Below are positions 11,364 through 22,114 of a stretch of 64,000 nt of DNA, one piece after another (within the stretch, counting starts at the first letter, position 1; each line of letters opens with the position of its first letter). The notes beneath the pieces were generated by a model. It was given only the letters and a program-made list of their open reading frames with translations, had not been told where the DNA came from and searched no databases. A program made the translations under genes and the position numbers. Source of the DNA: Epichloe hybrida (Eukaryota; Ascomycota; Sordariomycetes; Hypocreales; Clavicipitaceae); NCBI GenBank assembly GCA_019022495.1, contig JAFEKR010000022.1, forward strand, positions 186,001 through 250,000, read 5' to 3'.

Positions 11364-12900
11364 CTTAAGAACTTTTATTTATCCTAGCTTCTTAATTACC
11401 TAGGGGAGATATTTAATAACCCTTACTAATAGGAAATAGCTATTATAAAACTTAACTAGTTAATATAATAATAGAATAAAAGGTTTAGTAACTTCTATAT
11501 TTACTTTAAATAAAAGTTAGCTTTAGCTAGGGGGCTTAGGTAAGTAGACTTAGTAAAGTTATCTAAGTTACGTATAGCGCTTAATAAGTAGATAAGGGAC
11601 TGTAGTATTAGGTAAGATATTCCCTAGGCTAACTACATGGTAGTAATGGCCTACTATTAAAGCATTACGCTAGATATTAAGTCCTACTAACTAGAGGAAA
11701 AACACTATATATAGAAATAAGGCAATACAGTGCCTAGGTATAATAAGGCTAAGACATAGGATAAGGACACACTAATAATAGATATTTACTTTATAGGTAT
11801 GTTAAGGACTTAATAAAATTCTAGAAAGTCTATAGGTTACTATAAGTTAGGTAATAAGAGAGGTAGTAAATAGGCTAAGTAGGTTGCCTAGGATATACTT
11901 AACACGCGCTATAATAAGGGTTAATACTTATAATATAGCTTCTCTAAGCATTTTACTATAGTATGCTTACTACATCCCGCTGTCTATTCTTAGATAAAGT
12001 CTTCTATAAACGCTTATAACACTAAAGAGACACTTGCTATTAACTTAAATAATAAATCCACGGATTAGTTAGAAAAAGAGTAACCCTATTATTAAGTTAT
12101 TTAATAGGGGACACGGAGAAGAGGCATATAGGGGCTTTATAGCATATAGTTATTACTAGCAAGGACTATAAGAAGATCTAGAGTAACATAGATTTAAGCC
12201 CCTTCTTAGTTCCTATGTTAATTAATAAGACTACCTTTATAAATACTTAGGTTAATATAGGTTATAACTACTATGCTACTATAAGTAAATACCTAGTCTA
12301 AAAGCTTTAATTAGAATACCTCCCTCTTCTAACTAAGAGGTTAGTTTATACTACTATTAGTGTAAAACAAGGGGGAAAGAAGAGTTAGGAGAAATAATTA
12401 TATATATTACATATAGTTTAGTTTTAACTAGATTTAGATAGATAGGAGATGCTAATTATAGCATATGTAATCCTAGGATTAATAAGATAACTAATCCTAG
12501 GGACACTATAGATAGAATAAAATAAAATTAAGCTATATATAGCGCAGCAGTAAGTTTACGTTAGCTTCGCAAATAGGTTATATATATAGGCTATAGCAGA
12601 TAGGAGAGTTAACTATCCTATAGTTTTAATTCTTAGCTTAACCTTTACAGGTTTAGTATAATATATACGTAGGCAGAAGGAGTATATCTAGCTATGCGCT
12701 ATAAGCTTACAGGAGATTATATTAATCTTATAAATTAATATAACCCTAGAACCTATAGAGAGGGAGCTTCTTACTTCCTTACTAGAGGTATTATAGGATT
12801 TTTAAGACTTATTTCTAGAAAGTAAGGTAAGCGCCCTACCCCTGTATTAAGGGAAGTTAGACTACTATATTTAACTAAAGCATAATGTGAATAGCAGCAA
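11364..12900 (+). pseudogene. Gyp-C gag and protease region, RIP-inactivated
   Basis: Continuation of gag after Cop-A1. A damaged zinc knuckle is suggested near 11900-11960 (translation RYNKG, then YLQYSFSKHF). The following part to about 12900 should include the protease, but I see no clear D-S/T-G triad. Stops are mostly TAG/TAA. Confidence 0.5.
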
Positions 12901-13019
12901 GCCTAACTTACTATAGGCACCTTTATATAATATACCCTAAGAATATTTACTTAAGATCTAGAAGCAGGTAATAGACTTAATAAATAAGGGGTAAATTTAA
13001 GTAAGCTCCTTATTAGTAG

Positions 13020-13800
13020 TAGCCCTAGTGCTACTTATAAAAAAGCCTAGGGGCAGCTAGAGGTTTTGCGTGAACTATTGCGTGCTTAATAAGATTATAG
13101 AATAAAACTATTACCCCTTACTATTAGTAAAGGAAATACTATAGTTACTATTAGAGGTAAAGTGGTTTATAAAGCTAGATATATAATTAGCATTCTATCA
13201 CATACGCATTGCTAAAGGCAAGGAACACCAGACCGTATTTCGGACTAGGTTTAGCTTATTTAAATAGCTTATATATCCCTTTAGGTTAGCAGGCGCGCTA
13301 GTAACTTTCTAATAATATATTAATAGCGCGCTAAGTAGGATACTTAGTAATTACATTACCGCGTACCTTAATAATATGCTTATTTACTTAGGCAGTTTAA
13401 GAAGGGACTATATACAAAAGGTCCGCGGTATGCTAGCTAGATTACAATAGGCTAGCCTAAACCTAGATATTAAGAAATATATCTTTACTACTAAAGAGGT
13501 TAAGTACTTAGGGTTTGTTATTTAGGCAGGGAAAGCTATCTATCTAGATAAAGAAAAGATTATAGTAATTTAGGATTAGGAGGCACTAACTAGGGTTTAG
13601 GGGGTTCGTGGTTTTCTAGGGTTCGCTAACTTTTATTATAACTTTATACTAGATTTCTTAAATATTATAGGTCCTCTAATTAACTTAACAAAGAAGGGGG
13701 TCTTATTCTACTAGACAGAGGTATGTGATAAGGCCTTTAAGGCATTAAAGTTAGCTTTTATATTATACCTAATCCTAGCTTAGTAGGATTCTAAAAGGGA
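13020..13800 (+). pseudogene. Gyp-C reverse transcriptase, RIP-inactivated
   Basis: The frame begins KKPRGS, stop (Trp), RFCVNYCVLNK near 13040. It then reads FYHIRIAKGKEHQTVFRTRF (13185-13255), and the catalytic box YLDDMLIY is now YLNNMLIY (13364-13390), both Asp codons lost through G-to-A change. Further on come VKYLGFVI and [15 protein letters not shown], the usual connection to RNase H. This is classic Ty3/gypsy chromovirus RT. It cannot be active. Confidence 0.88.
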
Positions 13801-14440
13801 CACGTTAGTAGAGGCAGACTACTTTAGAATAGCCCTAGGGGGGTGTCTCTCCTAGTTTAGTAATAATAGTATTCTATATCTAGTAGCTTACTATTTAGCT
13901 TAATTATAACTTACTTAGCGGAATTATATAATTTATAATAAGGAGTTACTAGTAATTATCTCCTATCTTAAGGCATAGTTAGCAAAGCTATAGGGCGTGA
14001 GCAAACCGTTTATAATTCTAATAGACTATAAGAACCTTAAGTACTTTATAGCGCTAAGGGAGATATCTAAATATTAAGCTTAGTAAGCAAAGGCCCTAGC
14101 ACTCTTTAATTTCTATTTATATTATAGACTAGGTATTTAAGCAGAATAACTAGATATACTATCACAGCGTTATCTAGAGAGGCTAGGAATAGAAAGAGTA
14201 AAGGCACTAATTATCTAGTTAGTAACTAGTCCTATAAAGCTTTCCCTTAAGGGGAGGTAACTATATATTTACCTTAAACCTATTATAGTAATAGAGGGGA
14301 GTGCTTCTAATAATAGCCTAATAGAGTTAAGGGTCCTACCTGCTAGTAGGTTAATATTTACAGATAAACACCTTTAGTCTCTGTGGGATTAGTCTTTAGC
14401 CTAGGATAAGGCGTATAAGTTATAGATAGACGCTGTAGCG
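13800..14440 (+). pseudogene. Gyp-C RNase H, RIP-inactivated
   Basis: The translation gives DTLVEADYFRIALGGCLS (13801-13850), where DASDYAIGGVLSQ is usual, then LVAYYLA and NYIIYNKELLVIISYLKA (13925-13980), the conserved gypsy RNase H block NYEIHDKELLAIV. It is fused directly to the RT frame and followed by the linker to integrase. Confidence 0.82.
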
Positions 14441-14539
14441 GCGGGGGCTAGGAAGTTCCTAGACGCTACTAACACTAGAGAATAGATCGCGGATTATTAG
14501 ATTAGCGCAAAGGGGTCACTCTAATTCCAAGGATAGATA

Positions 14540-15660
14540 TAGGTCCCTAAGTAGGAGCTATTAACTATAACATTAATATAGCGCGTTTATAACTTGCCCT
14601 TATTAGGTTACCTAGGTTAAAATATAACCTTTAAGGCGCTTTAAAGAGACTTCTACTAGGATAGTATATTATAGGATATAGCCTAGTTTATACAAAACTA
14701 TTACTACTATAGAGGGTAGAAAAGCTAGTAACTATAATAAGGCTTACTAAAACCTATCCCACCCCCTAATAAGTACTAGTCACAAATATCTATTAACTTT
14801 ATAACTAACCTTCTAGCAGAAACATAGGATTAGCTACGGTTCCTTATGGTTATTACTAATTAGCTCTTAAAGTATATTTAGTTAGAAGCAATATTATTAA
14901 TAAAGGCTAGGGCGTGCGCAAAACAATTTAAACACTACTAGTAGCGTTTCCACAAATTCCTTACATAAATTATCATAGATTATAGGTTAGACTAGCTAAG
15001 TAATTTTTAGATAGAACTTTATAATAGGGTTAGCGCGCAACAGCTACTTTCCACTATATATCACCTATAGACAGATGGCGGCATAGAAAGGGTAAACTAG
15101 GAAGTATAAGCTATACTATATATAATACTATCTTTCTCCTAATTTAAATAGCTAGATCACCTACTAGCTTACTAGCTAGTATTAAATAATAGGGATTTGT
15201 TAGTAACTAGGATAAGCGTAAATATAGTACTCCATAGGTTTAATATAGCTATAATTTAGAATCCATTACCTATAGGGTAATCTACTATATTAGCAAAGGG
15301 AAGGGCTTAAGCCTTTTTATAATATTTAAAAGATAGTATAGATTTAACATAGGCTATAATAGCCTTTATCTAGTAATAATAGTAGGAGAATATAAATAGT
15401 AGTTATAGGCTAGCGGAGTAATTCTAGGTTAGGGACTATATATAGCTTAGCCTTTATAATATTAAAATAAACTATCCCTATAAGAAGTTAGATTAGGTTA
15501 TAGCTAAATATAAGGTGCTTAAGGTGCTTATACCCTTAATAGTTAGGTTAGATATCATAAGGGAACTATATCCTATCTTTTATATTAACTTAATTTAGCG
15601 TATAGTAAATAATCCACTACTAAGCTAAAGACTAGCTAATAAACGTCTACTACTAGAGCT
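14540..15660 (+). pseudogene. Gyp-C integrase, RIP-inactivated
   Basis: The zinc-binding part reads RVYNLPLLGYLG followed by NITFKAL and RDFYWDSILQDIA (14580-14690), corresponding to H-H-C-C with some ligands lost. The core reads ISINFITNL near 14790 (Asp to Asn), then IIDYRLD near 14980, and YHLQTDGGIERVN near 15055-15090. Downstream it continues through HRFNIAII to the chromodomain. Confidence 0.82.
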
Positions 15661-15870
15661 AGTTATAATAAATACTAATAATAATCTCGTAAAGTATTAG
15701 GTAAAGGAAATCCTTATAGCTAAGAATATACTAGGTAGGGGTTTAAACTAAAATATCTTAGTTAAATAAAGAGGTTATATATAGCTAACTTAGGAGCTAT
15801 TAGAAAGCATAGCATATACGAAAGCACTTAACTATTTTAAATCATAATAGGGGGATATATAGACAAATAA
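15660..15870 (+). pseudogene. Gyp-C chromodomain at the integrase C-terminus
   Basis: The translation NNLVKYWVKEILIAKNILG followed by ILVK, stop (Trp), RGY and ELLESIAYTKAL matches the chromodomain pattern EYEVEEIL..RR.GRG..YLVKWRGY..PTWE. Such domains steer integration to chromatin with methylated H3K9 in fungal chromoviruses, which fits the site in silent repeat DNA. Confidence 0.8.
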
Positions 15871-17379
15871 TAGCCCTAAAAGAGTGCATTTTAATTTAAC
15901 TAAAGACTACTAAGAGACGCCTAATTTCTATCTAATATATATATAACCTAGCACTAAAATTCCACTATAATACAAAATAATTTAGGAAGGGGGGGGGGTG
16001 TTATTATTATTATTATATTAGCAGCAGGCCTTAGTAATAGTATAGGCTAACTCCGCAATAGTTTTAGCTATTTATTAGACTTAGGCATTACTTACCTCCT
16101 AGGCAAAGATAGACTAGGCTAAGTTATTATTTATAGTTCTTATACTATAAAAGAATTTAGTAGCTAGGTTATTATATTCTTAGTAAGTAGGTATTATCTA
16201 GGCAAGTATAAGTTACTACGCCTTAGAGGCACCCTAGGCGTAGGCTATACTTATAAAGGAGGAGGCTAGGGGCTAGGCCTTAGCTAGATTAATATAAGTA
16301 GTAGTAAGTATACTATTAAAATATTTATAATAGTAAATAAAAGTTTTTATAAGGGTAGTATACTACCCCTTATTATTACTAGTCTATAGTATAGCTAGAG
16401 TCTTAATAGCTTTTCTTATATATATAAGATTCTTAAGATATTTAAAGGTATAGTAAAGTTTTAAGTTTATATTATATAGGTGCTTCTCCTAGAGGTATAT
16501 ATAATAGCTAGCTTAATAATAATAATAGGCCTAGTTTAGCCCTAGGGTATAGTTAAGAGTACCCTTATTTTAGAGATTATTTATATAAGGACTATATAGA
16601 AAATTATACTCCTTACTATTAGAGAGGTCCTTATTATTAAAGTCTCTTTCTAAAATATACTTACTAAGGTAAGTATACTTAGATAGGGTAGGAGAGGGTA
16701 GAGAAAAGGGAGGGGGTATACTAGTAGTAAGTTAGTTAAAGAGGGAGATAATACTACTTATAATAGAGAGTAAGCTAGATATAAGAAAGGAGCTTAGAGG
16801 TAGTAAGATAATTAATAAATAAGGTTAGAAAGGGTATAAAAAGAAGAAATTATAATAATAGGGAGGTAAAAGAAGGTAAAGTTAAGGGAAAGGAGATAGG
16901 TTATTTATATTTTAGGATAAATTAGTTAAGCTTTAATTAGAGTATAAGTTATTTATATTTATAAATAAAGGCTAGGAGTAAATAGAGGTAGTATATTATA
17001 TAATAAGGGGCTAGACAATTACTAATAAGGGGGCTGCTTAAAGTAAAGCTTAAGTTTAGTAAGTAATAGATAGGATATAAGATTAAGGTAAAGTTAAGGG
17101 GGTAAAGGAGGTAAGAAGATAGCTAGTAATAAGGGGTTTTAAAAGAGGTAGCTAGTGTTTTTAGGGGTAGGACTAAAGTAAAGTAAGGCGCTTACTATAC
17201 TAAAAAAATTTTTACTTTATATAGTAAAGATATAACCCTGCCTAGTAACCTACTAGCTCTGCTAGGCTACTTATATTACCCTACTAGGTTTTTTTATAGT
17301 AGCTATATAATAAAGGTCTAGTATTAATATACGCTTACTTTTTTATAGGAGAAGAAAGGGGGGGATAAGTATAGGGGTA
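15870..17379 (+). pseudogene. Gyp-C C-terminal extension and 3' region
   Basis: After the chromodomain the frame runs on through a ten-base G run (15989-15998) read as EGGGV, then Leu- and Gln-rich sequence (LLLLLYQQQALVIV once stops are read as Gln). It may be a C-terminal tail of the polyprotein. From about 16650 the plus strand is rich in AAGG and TAGTAAG and no frame stands out. The purine tract just before 17380 would prime plus-strand synthesis. Confidence 0.45.
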
Positions 17380-17614
17380 TATTATAGACTTAAGCTATAA
17401 GCTTAGGTTAAGTCTAGCTCTAGAAAGGCTTTAGAAAGTATATATACTCTAGGTAAAGGGGTTAGGGCTTTATATAAACCACGCATGGACCATACACAAG
17501 GGGATATATATCTGGATGCTATGTAATACTAGTAGAGTTCTCCTTTCCTTCTGTAAGAATAATATTCTTATTCTAAACGCTTATACGCAGTAGCCATAAG
17601 GCCAGTTCCTAACA
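17380..17614 (+). repeat. Gyp-C 3' LTR
   Basis: A 235-bp repeat of 4065-4299. The first 105-115 bases are RIP-mutated (TATTATAGACTTAAGC) and the outer bases are intact (GCAGTAGCCATAAGGCCAG), ending CCTAACA. Confidence 0.93.
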
Positions 17615-17877
17615 ATAATAGCTTATAATAGCTTATAATAGCTTATAATAGCTTATAATAGCTTATAATAGCTTATAATAGCTTATAATAGCTTATAATA
17701 GCTTATAATAGCTTATAATAGCTTATAATAGCTTATAATAGTTATAATAGCTTATAATAGCTTATAATAGCTTATAATAGCTTATAATAGCTTATAATAG
17801 CTTATAATAGCTTATAATAGCTTATAAAAGCTTATAAAAGCTTATAAAAGCTTATAATAGCTTATAATAGCTTATAG
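17615..17877. repeat. 10-bp minisatellite, right segment
   Basis: About 26 units of AATAGCTTAT, with three units of the variant CTTATAAAAG near 17821-17850. It is the continuation of 4021-4064, split by Gyp-C. The region 17878-18100 that follows is plain AT-rich DNA with no recognisable gene. Confidence 0.95.
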
Positions 17878-18099
17878 TTTATAAGCTACTATAAGCTATA
17901 ATAAATTATATTAACTTATAATATTATTAGTGTTAAAGTTTAATTAAAATTAAATAGTAAATAAGTAACTAAAATATAAATATAAATAAGTATAAGAAAT
18001 TACTATAGAAAAAGCTATACTTTTTAATTACTTAGTATTTTAAGCTTTTTAAATATATTAATAAAATAAAATACTTTTCTTTCTTATATTTTTTAAAAT

Positions 18100-18326
18100 A
18101 GTAATAATAGTAATAATAGTAATAATAGTCATAATAGTCATAATAGTCATAATAGTAATAATAGTCATAATAGTAATAATAGTCATAATAGTCATAATAG
18201 TCATAATAGTAATAATAGTAATAATAGTCATAATAGTCATAATAGTAATAATAGTAATAATAGTAATAATAGTCATAATAGTAATAATAGTAATAATAGT
18301 CATAATAGTAATAATAGTAATAATAG
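18100..18326. repeat. 9-bp microsatellite, left segment
   Basis: An array of AATAGTAAT and AATAGTCAT units. It gives a spurious minus-strand reading of repeated Ile, Thr and Met, which is not a gene. It is split from its right part (19351-19480) by the MITE. Confidence 0.95.
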
Positions 18327-19008
18327 TACGGATGTCTAAGTCAAAAGTCGTGTCCCCTGCACAAGACCCACTTATAGTGGGGTTTTAGTAATCCTACGGA
18401 TCCGTAAAAAATAACTAATTTTACACTAAACCTTTACTTTTTAAAGGCTAGTTATTATAAGAGACCTAGAAGGTGTGCTAGGAATCCCAATAGACCAAAA
18501 GATCCGCCAATGCTAGCCGTTGCTAACATTGCACCTTACAATCACTTAAGACCTGTACTGTTGCTTGCGCACCCTATGGGCTGCCCTGTGGGCCTCGCGC
18601 CCCACAATCCTACGTACAGCGCCTCACAGTTATATAGTACTTAGTTAGGAAAAATATTATCTAAATATTTTAATAAATAAAGTAATACTCCTTATATTTA
18701 ATTATAATTACTATTTAATTTTCTTAATTTTCTTTAAGTATTTTAAGGTAGTTTATTTTAGTATTACTTTTTAAACTTTAACATTTAAAAATAATACTAA
18801 AAAATTCTTACTAAGCTAATTATTTTTACTAGCTATTTTTAAAGTAAAATAATATTTAATAAGAATTTAAGATAATTAATTTACTAACTATATATTATTT
18901 TATAAGTATTTAAAAAGTATAGGTTTTAGTGTAAAATTACTTATTCTTTAGAATTACTAGGACCCCACTATAGGTGGGTCTTGTGCAGGGGACACGACTT
19001 TTGACTTA

Positions 19009-19075
19009 TGTTAAAATATATAAGGCTTTGTAATCCTAGGTTTAGTCGGATCGGTCCACTCTTTTGATTTTAACA
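19009..19075 (+). repeat. TRIM 5' LTR
   Basis: 67 bp, TGTTAAAATATATAAGGC to TTTTAACA. It includes a TATATAAGG box that could act as a promoter. Confidence 0.9.
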
Positions 19076-19087
19076 GGTTATGAGCCC
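19076..19087 (+). promoter_or_regulatory. TRIM primer-binding site (half-tRNA initiator Met type)
   Basis: GGTTATGAGCCC is the reverse complement of GGGCTCATAACC, the anticodon arm of fungal initiator tRNA-Met. This corresponds to the internal tRNA priming known for Drosophila copia. The same motif follows the 5' LTR of Cop-B. Confidence 0.8.
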
Positions 19088-19088
19088 G

Positions 19089-19182
19089 GTGGCGCAGTGG
19101 TTGTGGCTCACTGTAGCGTATTAGCCCGCCCACCACTATAGTAGAGCACTGCTCTGCGAGGCAAGGTTATGGGTTCAAACCC
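19089..19182 (+). other. tRNA-like region with A box and B box inside the TRIM
   Basis: GTGGCGCAGTGG (19089-19100) fits the A box and equals the A-box segment of yeast initiator tRNA-Met. GGTTCAAACCC (19172-19182) fits the B box, about 80 bases downstream. The acceptor arms do not pair and the T stem pairs poorly, so this is a tRNA-derived promoter, not a tRNA gene. It resembles the head of a tRNA SINE. Confidence 0.7.
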
Positions 19183-19268
19183 TGCCGAAAAAACAACTAA
19201 AGAAATTCAATTGCTAGTATAAGCCTAACCTCCAATAGGGCACTTTGGATATACAATTCTAGGGGGAG

Positions 19269-19335
19269 TGTTAAAATATATAAGGCTTTGTAATCCTAGG
19301 TTCAGTCGGATCGGTCCACTCTTTTGATTTCAACA
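19269..19335 (+). repeat. TRIM 3' LTR
   Basis: 67 bp; compared with the 5' LTR it keeps C at both variable sites (GTTCAGTC and ATTTCAACA). Confidence 0.9.
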
Positions 19336-19350
19336 ACTTAGACATCCGTA

Positions 19351-19490
19351 ATAATAGTAATAATAGTAATAATAGTAATAATAGTAATAATAGTAATAAT
19401 AGTAATAATAGTAATAATAGTAATAATAGTAATAATAGTAATAATAGTAATAATAGTAATAATAGTAGTAGTAGTAATAGCAGTAATAGT
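19351..19490. repeat. 9-bp microsatellite, right segment
   Basis: Units of AATAGTAAT continuing the array at 18100-18326, with a few GTAGTAGTAAT variants near its right end. Confidence 0.93.
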
Positions 19491-19559
19491 AATAATAAAT
19501 TTAATATCTCTTTTTAAGAAATAATTCTATAACTAATTAAAAAAAAGTATAAACTCTAA

Positions 19560-20060
19560 GTAAAAGGTAACTATAAGGACCCACTTTAGACCCACTTTTA
19601 TTAATTCCTTCTTTTTCTAAGACTAGATTATAGAAAAAGCATAAAAGTTATTAGGCAGTAGAGGGATAATTATAAGGACCCACTTTAGACCCACTTTTAT
19701 TAATACCTCCTTTTTCTAAGACTAGATTATAGAAAAAAGCATAAAAGTTATTAGCAAGTAGAGGTATAATTATAAGGACCCACTTTAGACCCACTTTTAT
19801 TAATACCTCCTTTTTCTAAGACTATATTATAGAAAAAGCATAAAGGTTATTAGTAAGTAAAGGTATAATTATAAGGACTTACTTTAGACCCACTTTTATT
19901 AATATATCTTTTTCTTTAGACAAATTTATAGAAAAAGCATAGAAACTATTAGTAAATAAAAGGTATAGTTAATAAGGTTTACTTTTAAACCTACTTTTTA
20001 GTATAATATATAGCTAAGTAAGTAAGCTAAAAATAGTATATATTCTTAAGCTTACTTTTA
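19560..20060. repeat. 100-bp tandem repeats of hAT-N2
   Basis: Five units with a period of 99-100 bp, each carrying GACCCACTTTAGACCCACTT followed by TTCTTTTTCTAAGACTAG and AGAAAAAGCATAAAAG. The motif pairs start near 19577, 19676, 19776, 19876 and 19976. The same pair recurs in hAT-N1, hAT-N3 and the 410-bp MITE, so it is probably a transposase-binding site. The region 20060-20670 is AT-rich and aligns with the core of hAT-N3. Confidence 0.85.
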
Positions 20061-20670
20061 AAGCTTTTTTTTCTAATTTTAGTAATAAAGGAAAATATAT
20101 TATATTTCTTTTTAATATTATAAGAATAATATTCTAGCTACTTTTTCAAAGCTTTTTTAAGGGTTTTTACATTTCTTTTAACTTAAAAAACCTAAAAACT
20201 TAATATAATTATTTATAATTATAATAAAAGAAAATATATAGCTAAAAACCCTTCTATAATATAAAGTAAAAAATTTATTTATTATAAATAGCTTATCTTT
20301 ATAAATATATTATTATTAGATTTATTATCCTATTTATATATAATAGTAAATAATTTCTTTAGGGTAAATCTTAGATTTAAAGTAAAAAAAGTATATTAAA
20401 ATAAATATTAAATCTAATTTAAAATCTAGAAAGATAAAATAACCTTTAGAATTTAGGAAATAAATAGAGTTATATAGTAATACTAAAAATACCATACTTA
20501 GCTACCCTATTCCTATTATAAGCTTAATAGTTTAAATAAGTATAAACTTTAAAGATTTATAACTAAATAACTAAATTCTAATAAAAAAGAAAGCTAATAT
20601 TAAGTTAATAAAGAAAATTCTGAAGAATATTATAAGATATTAATATGCCCCACCTTTATTTTTAGCCTTA

Positions 20671-20824
20671 TACTACATGTAGTATTTATAGTGTAGTGTA
20701 GTATTTACTACACTACACTACATACTACACTACACTACATACTACACTACACTACAATTCACTACACTACATACTACAAGGAAAGTCAAAATACTACATT
20801 TACTACACTACATGTAAAGCTCTG
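20671..20824. repeat. Terminal ACTAC pentamer array and right TIR of hAT-N2
   Basis: ACTACACTAC arrays in both orientations around GTAGTGTAGT, ending in ACTACATGTAAAGCTCTG at 20824. Nearly the same as 3742-3879. Confidence 0.85.
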
Positions 20825-22110
20825 ATTACTAGAAACCTTACTATAAGTTATTTATAGGGGAGCTAAAGCGTTATCTCTTATTATTCTTACTCTTTTTATT
20901 ATAGCTTTTATTATAACTCTTTATTATAAATATTATTATAACTTTAGCTTTTTTACCTTAGCCTTATAAATAGCTTTAAGATATAGGGAACTCCTAGCTA
21001 ACTATATGCTACCTTATAATATTATTTAAGCTATTTAGGAATATTACTATCCTTAAATATAAGGGGATTTAGTTAGGTAATTTAGCTTTTACCTTTATCT
21101 AGAGTCTTAGGAAAGATTAGAATAATTAATTATACTTTTACTTAATATTTAGTAATATCCTAGTGGCTTCTAAGTACCTTATGTTTTTGATTATTATACT
21201 AGTGTTTAGCTAAGATATAAATCCATCCTAGGTATAGGATATATAGTTAACTATTCTATTTACTATTATATAATATATTTATTATTACTTTATATTATTA
21301 GCTAGGTAGCTACTAGTATATGCTACCTTTATCTTATTATCCTAGAAAGTTCTTAGGTCTAACTAGAATAGTATATTTAAATCTTATAAGTATACTTATA
21401 AATTCTTATAAGTATTTCCTTTATATATAAGCACCTTATACTATATTTTTATAAAGCTTTATAAGTATATACTTATTATAAACTTACTATTAGGTAGGAA
21501 ACCTAGGAATATAGGATTTATTAGTGTATCTATCTAAGGGGTAATTATAGGTCTTTTACCTAATCTAGCTAATTATAGGTTTACTTCTATTTCTTTAAGC
21601 TACGCTTTTATTTCTAAGATCTTTTATTTTATATAGGTATTATATAGCTAGGCTTATATAACCTTATATTACCTCTATAGCTAGTCTAGATTATTATTAT
21701 TTCTAGATCTAGGGTTATAATATTAGTTAGGTAGTGTTTACTATTCCCTATTATATTCTATAGTTAAAGTGTTTAGGTTACCACTTAAGCACTATAGGTT
21801 TAGGGCTTCCTTACTAAGTAATATAAGTATATTCTAAGTAAATATCCTATAGCTTCTTTATATTTAAATCTAGCTAATAGTTTATTTTCCTAAAAGGGTT
21901 TAAGAGTTTAACTTATTATAACTATAGTAAGAGAGATATAAATAAAGTAAAGGCTAAGGTTCTTAGTTATAGCTAGAGAGCTACTACTTAGGGGTAGGTA
22001 TATAAAGGTCTTAAACTCTAACCTTTTATATCTTTTATAAGTAGTCCTTATCTAAATACCTTACTATATGTATATAGCTATTTAGTAGCTACTTAGTTAT
22101 TTGCGTAGGC
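20825..22110 (-). pseudogene. gag fragment of a further gypsy-like element
   Basis: The minus-strand frame from about 21800 to 20850 is coherent if TAA/TAG are read as Gln. A helical, Gln/Lys-rich N-terminal part (LQRQYKVIQAQ, then IKQKILEIKAQLKEIEVN) is followed by a gag-like block YKGNTYKNLQVYLQDLNTLF and RTFQDNKIKVAYTSSYLA near 21300-21450. This resembles the F.GK..EL..FL......F fold of fungal gypsy gags. The 3' end is cut at 20825 by the end of hAT-N2. The protease, RT and integrase parts are not seen. The element family is not identified. Confidence 0.5.
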
Positions 22111-22114
22111 TAAG

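Larger units (their letters stand above)
4065..17614 (+). mobile_element. Gyp-C: chromodomain Ty3/gypsy LTR retrotransposon, interrupted by Cop-A1
   Basis: Two 235-bp LTRs (4065-4299 and 17380-17614) bracket the element. The TSD ATAAT is seen at 4060-4064 and 17615-17619. With Cop-A1 and its TSD removed the element is about 6.85 kb. The domain order on the plus strand is gag, protease region, RT, RNase H, integrase and chromodomain, as in fungal chromoviruses. A purine-rich tract with AGAAGAAAGGGGGGG precedes the 3' LTR. All coding parts carry many TAA/TAG stops of RIP type. It inserted into the 10-bp minisatellite of hAT-N2. Confidence 0.92.
19009..19335 (+). mobile_element. TRIM: 327-bp miniature LTR retrotransposon with tRNA-like Pol III boxes
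   Basis: Two 67-bp LTRs (19009-19075 and 19269-19335), TGTTAAAATA...AACA, differ at two sites, both C/T. The TSD ACTTA is at 19004-19008 and 19336-19340. Directly after the 5' LTR is GGTTATGAGCCC, and before the 3' LTR the purine tract AGGGGGAG (19261-19268). The 193-bp interior has an A-box-like and a B-box-like sequence and no reading frame. It must move with proteins supplied by another element. Cop-B has the same LTR start (TGTTAAAATA) and primer site, so it is a candidate helper. The element is essentially free of RIP. Confidence 0.9.
18329..19348. mobile_element. Tc1/mariner-type MITE with long TIRs, interrupted by a TRIM
   Basis: The left TIR (CGGATGTCTAAGTCAAAAG, then GTCGTGTCCCCTGCACAAG and GACCCAC, about 58 bp) has its reverse complement at 18950-19008 plus 19341-19348; the gap is the TRIM insertion. 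A TA dinucleotide flanks each side (18327-18328 and 19349-19350), as for Tc1/mariner/pogo families. Without the TRIM it is about 690 bp. The left 300 bp have ordinary base composition, while 18650-18960 is very AT-rich. There is no transposase. It sits in the 9-bp microsatellite. Confidence 0.85.
3881..20824. mobile_element. hAT-N2: non-autonomous hAT-like element split by later insertions
   Basis: The left TIR at 3881 (TAGAGCTTTGCAC, first C mutated) and the right TIR ending at 20824 (AAAGCTCTG) bracket a structure parallel to the complete hAT-N1. In order it has a pentamer array, an AT-rich part, minisatellite and microsatellite, five 100-bp units with the GACCCACTTT pair, an AT-rich core and a pentamer array. 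Removing Gyp-C (4065-17614) and the MITE (18329-19348) with their TSDs leaves about 2.4 kb. The flanks (AGCTCTGC on the left, ATTACTAG on the right) do not match as an 8-bp TSD. The pairing of these two ends is therefore an inference, and a rearrangement at the left junction with hAT-N3 is likely. Confidence 0.5.

Noticed and set aside
15989..16030. Polypurine tract plus TGTTATTATT as the start of an extra LTR
   Set aside because: No second copy of the supposed LTR is found, and the G run reads through in frame as EGGG in the polyprotein tail.
18058..18303. Minus-strand ORF of Ile-Thr-Met repeats
   Set aside because: It is a translation of the 9-bp microsatellite.
19076..19185. A functional tRNA gene
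   Set aside because: A and B boxes are present but the acceptor arms do not pair and the T stem is poor; it lies inside a TRIM.
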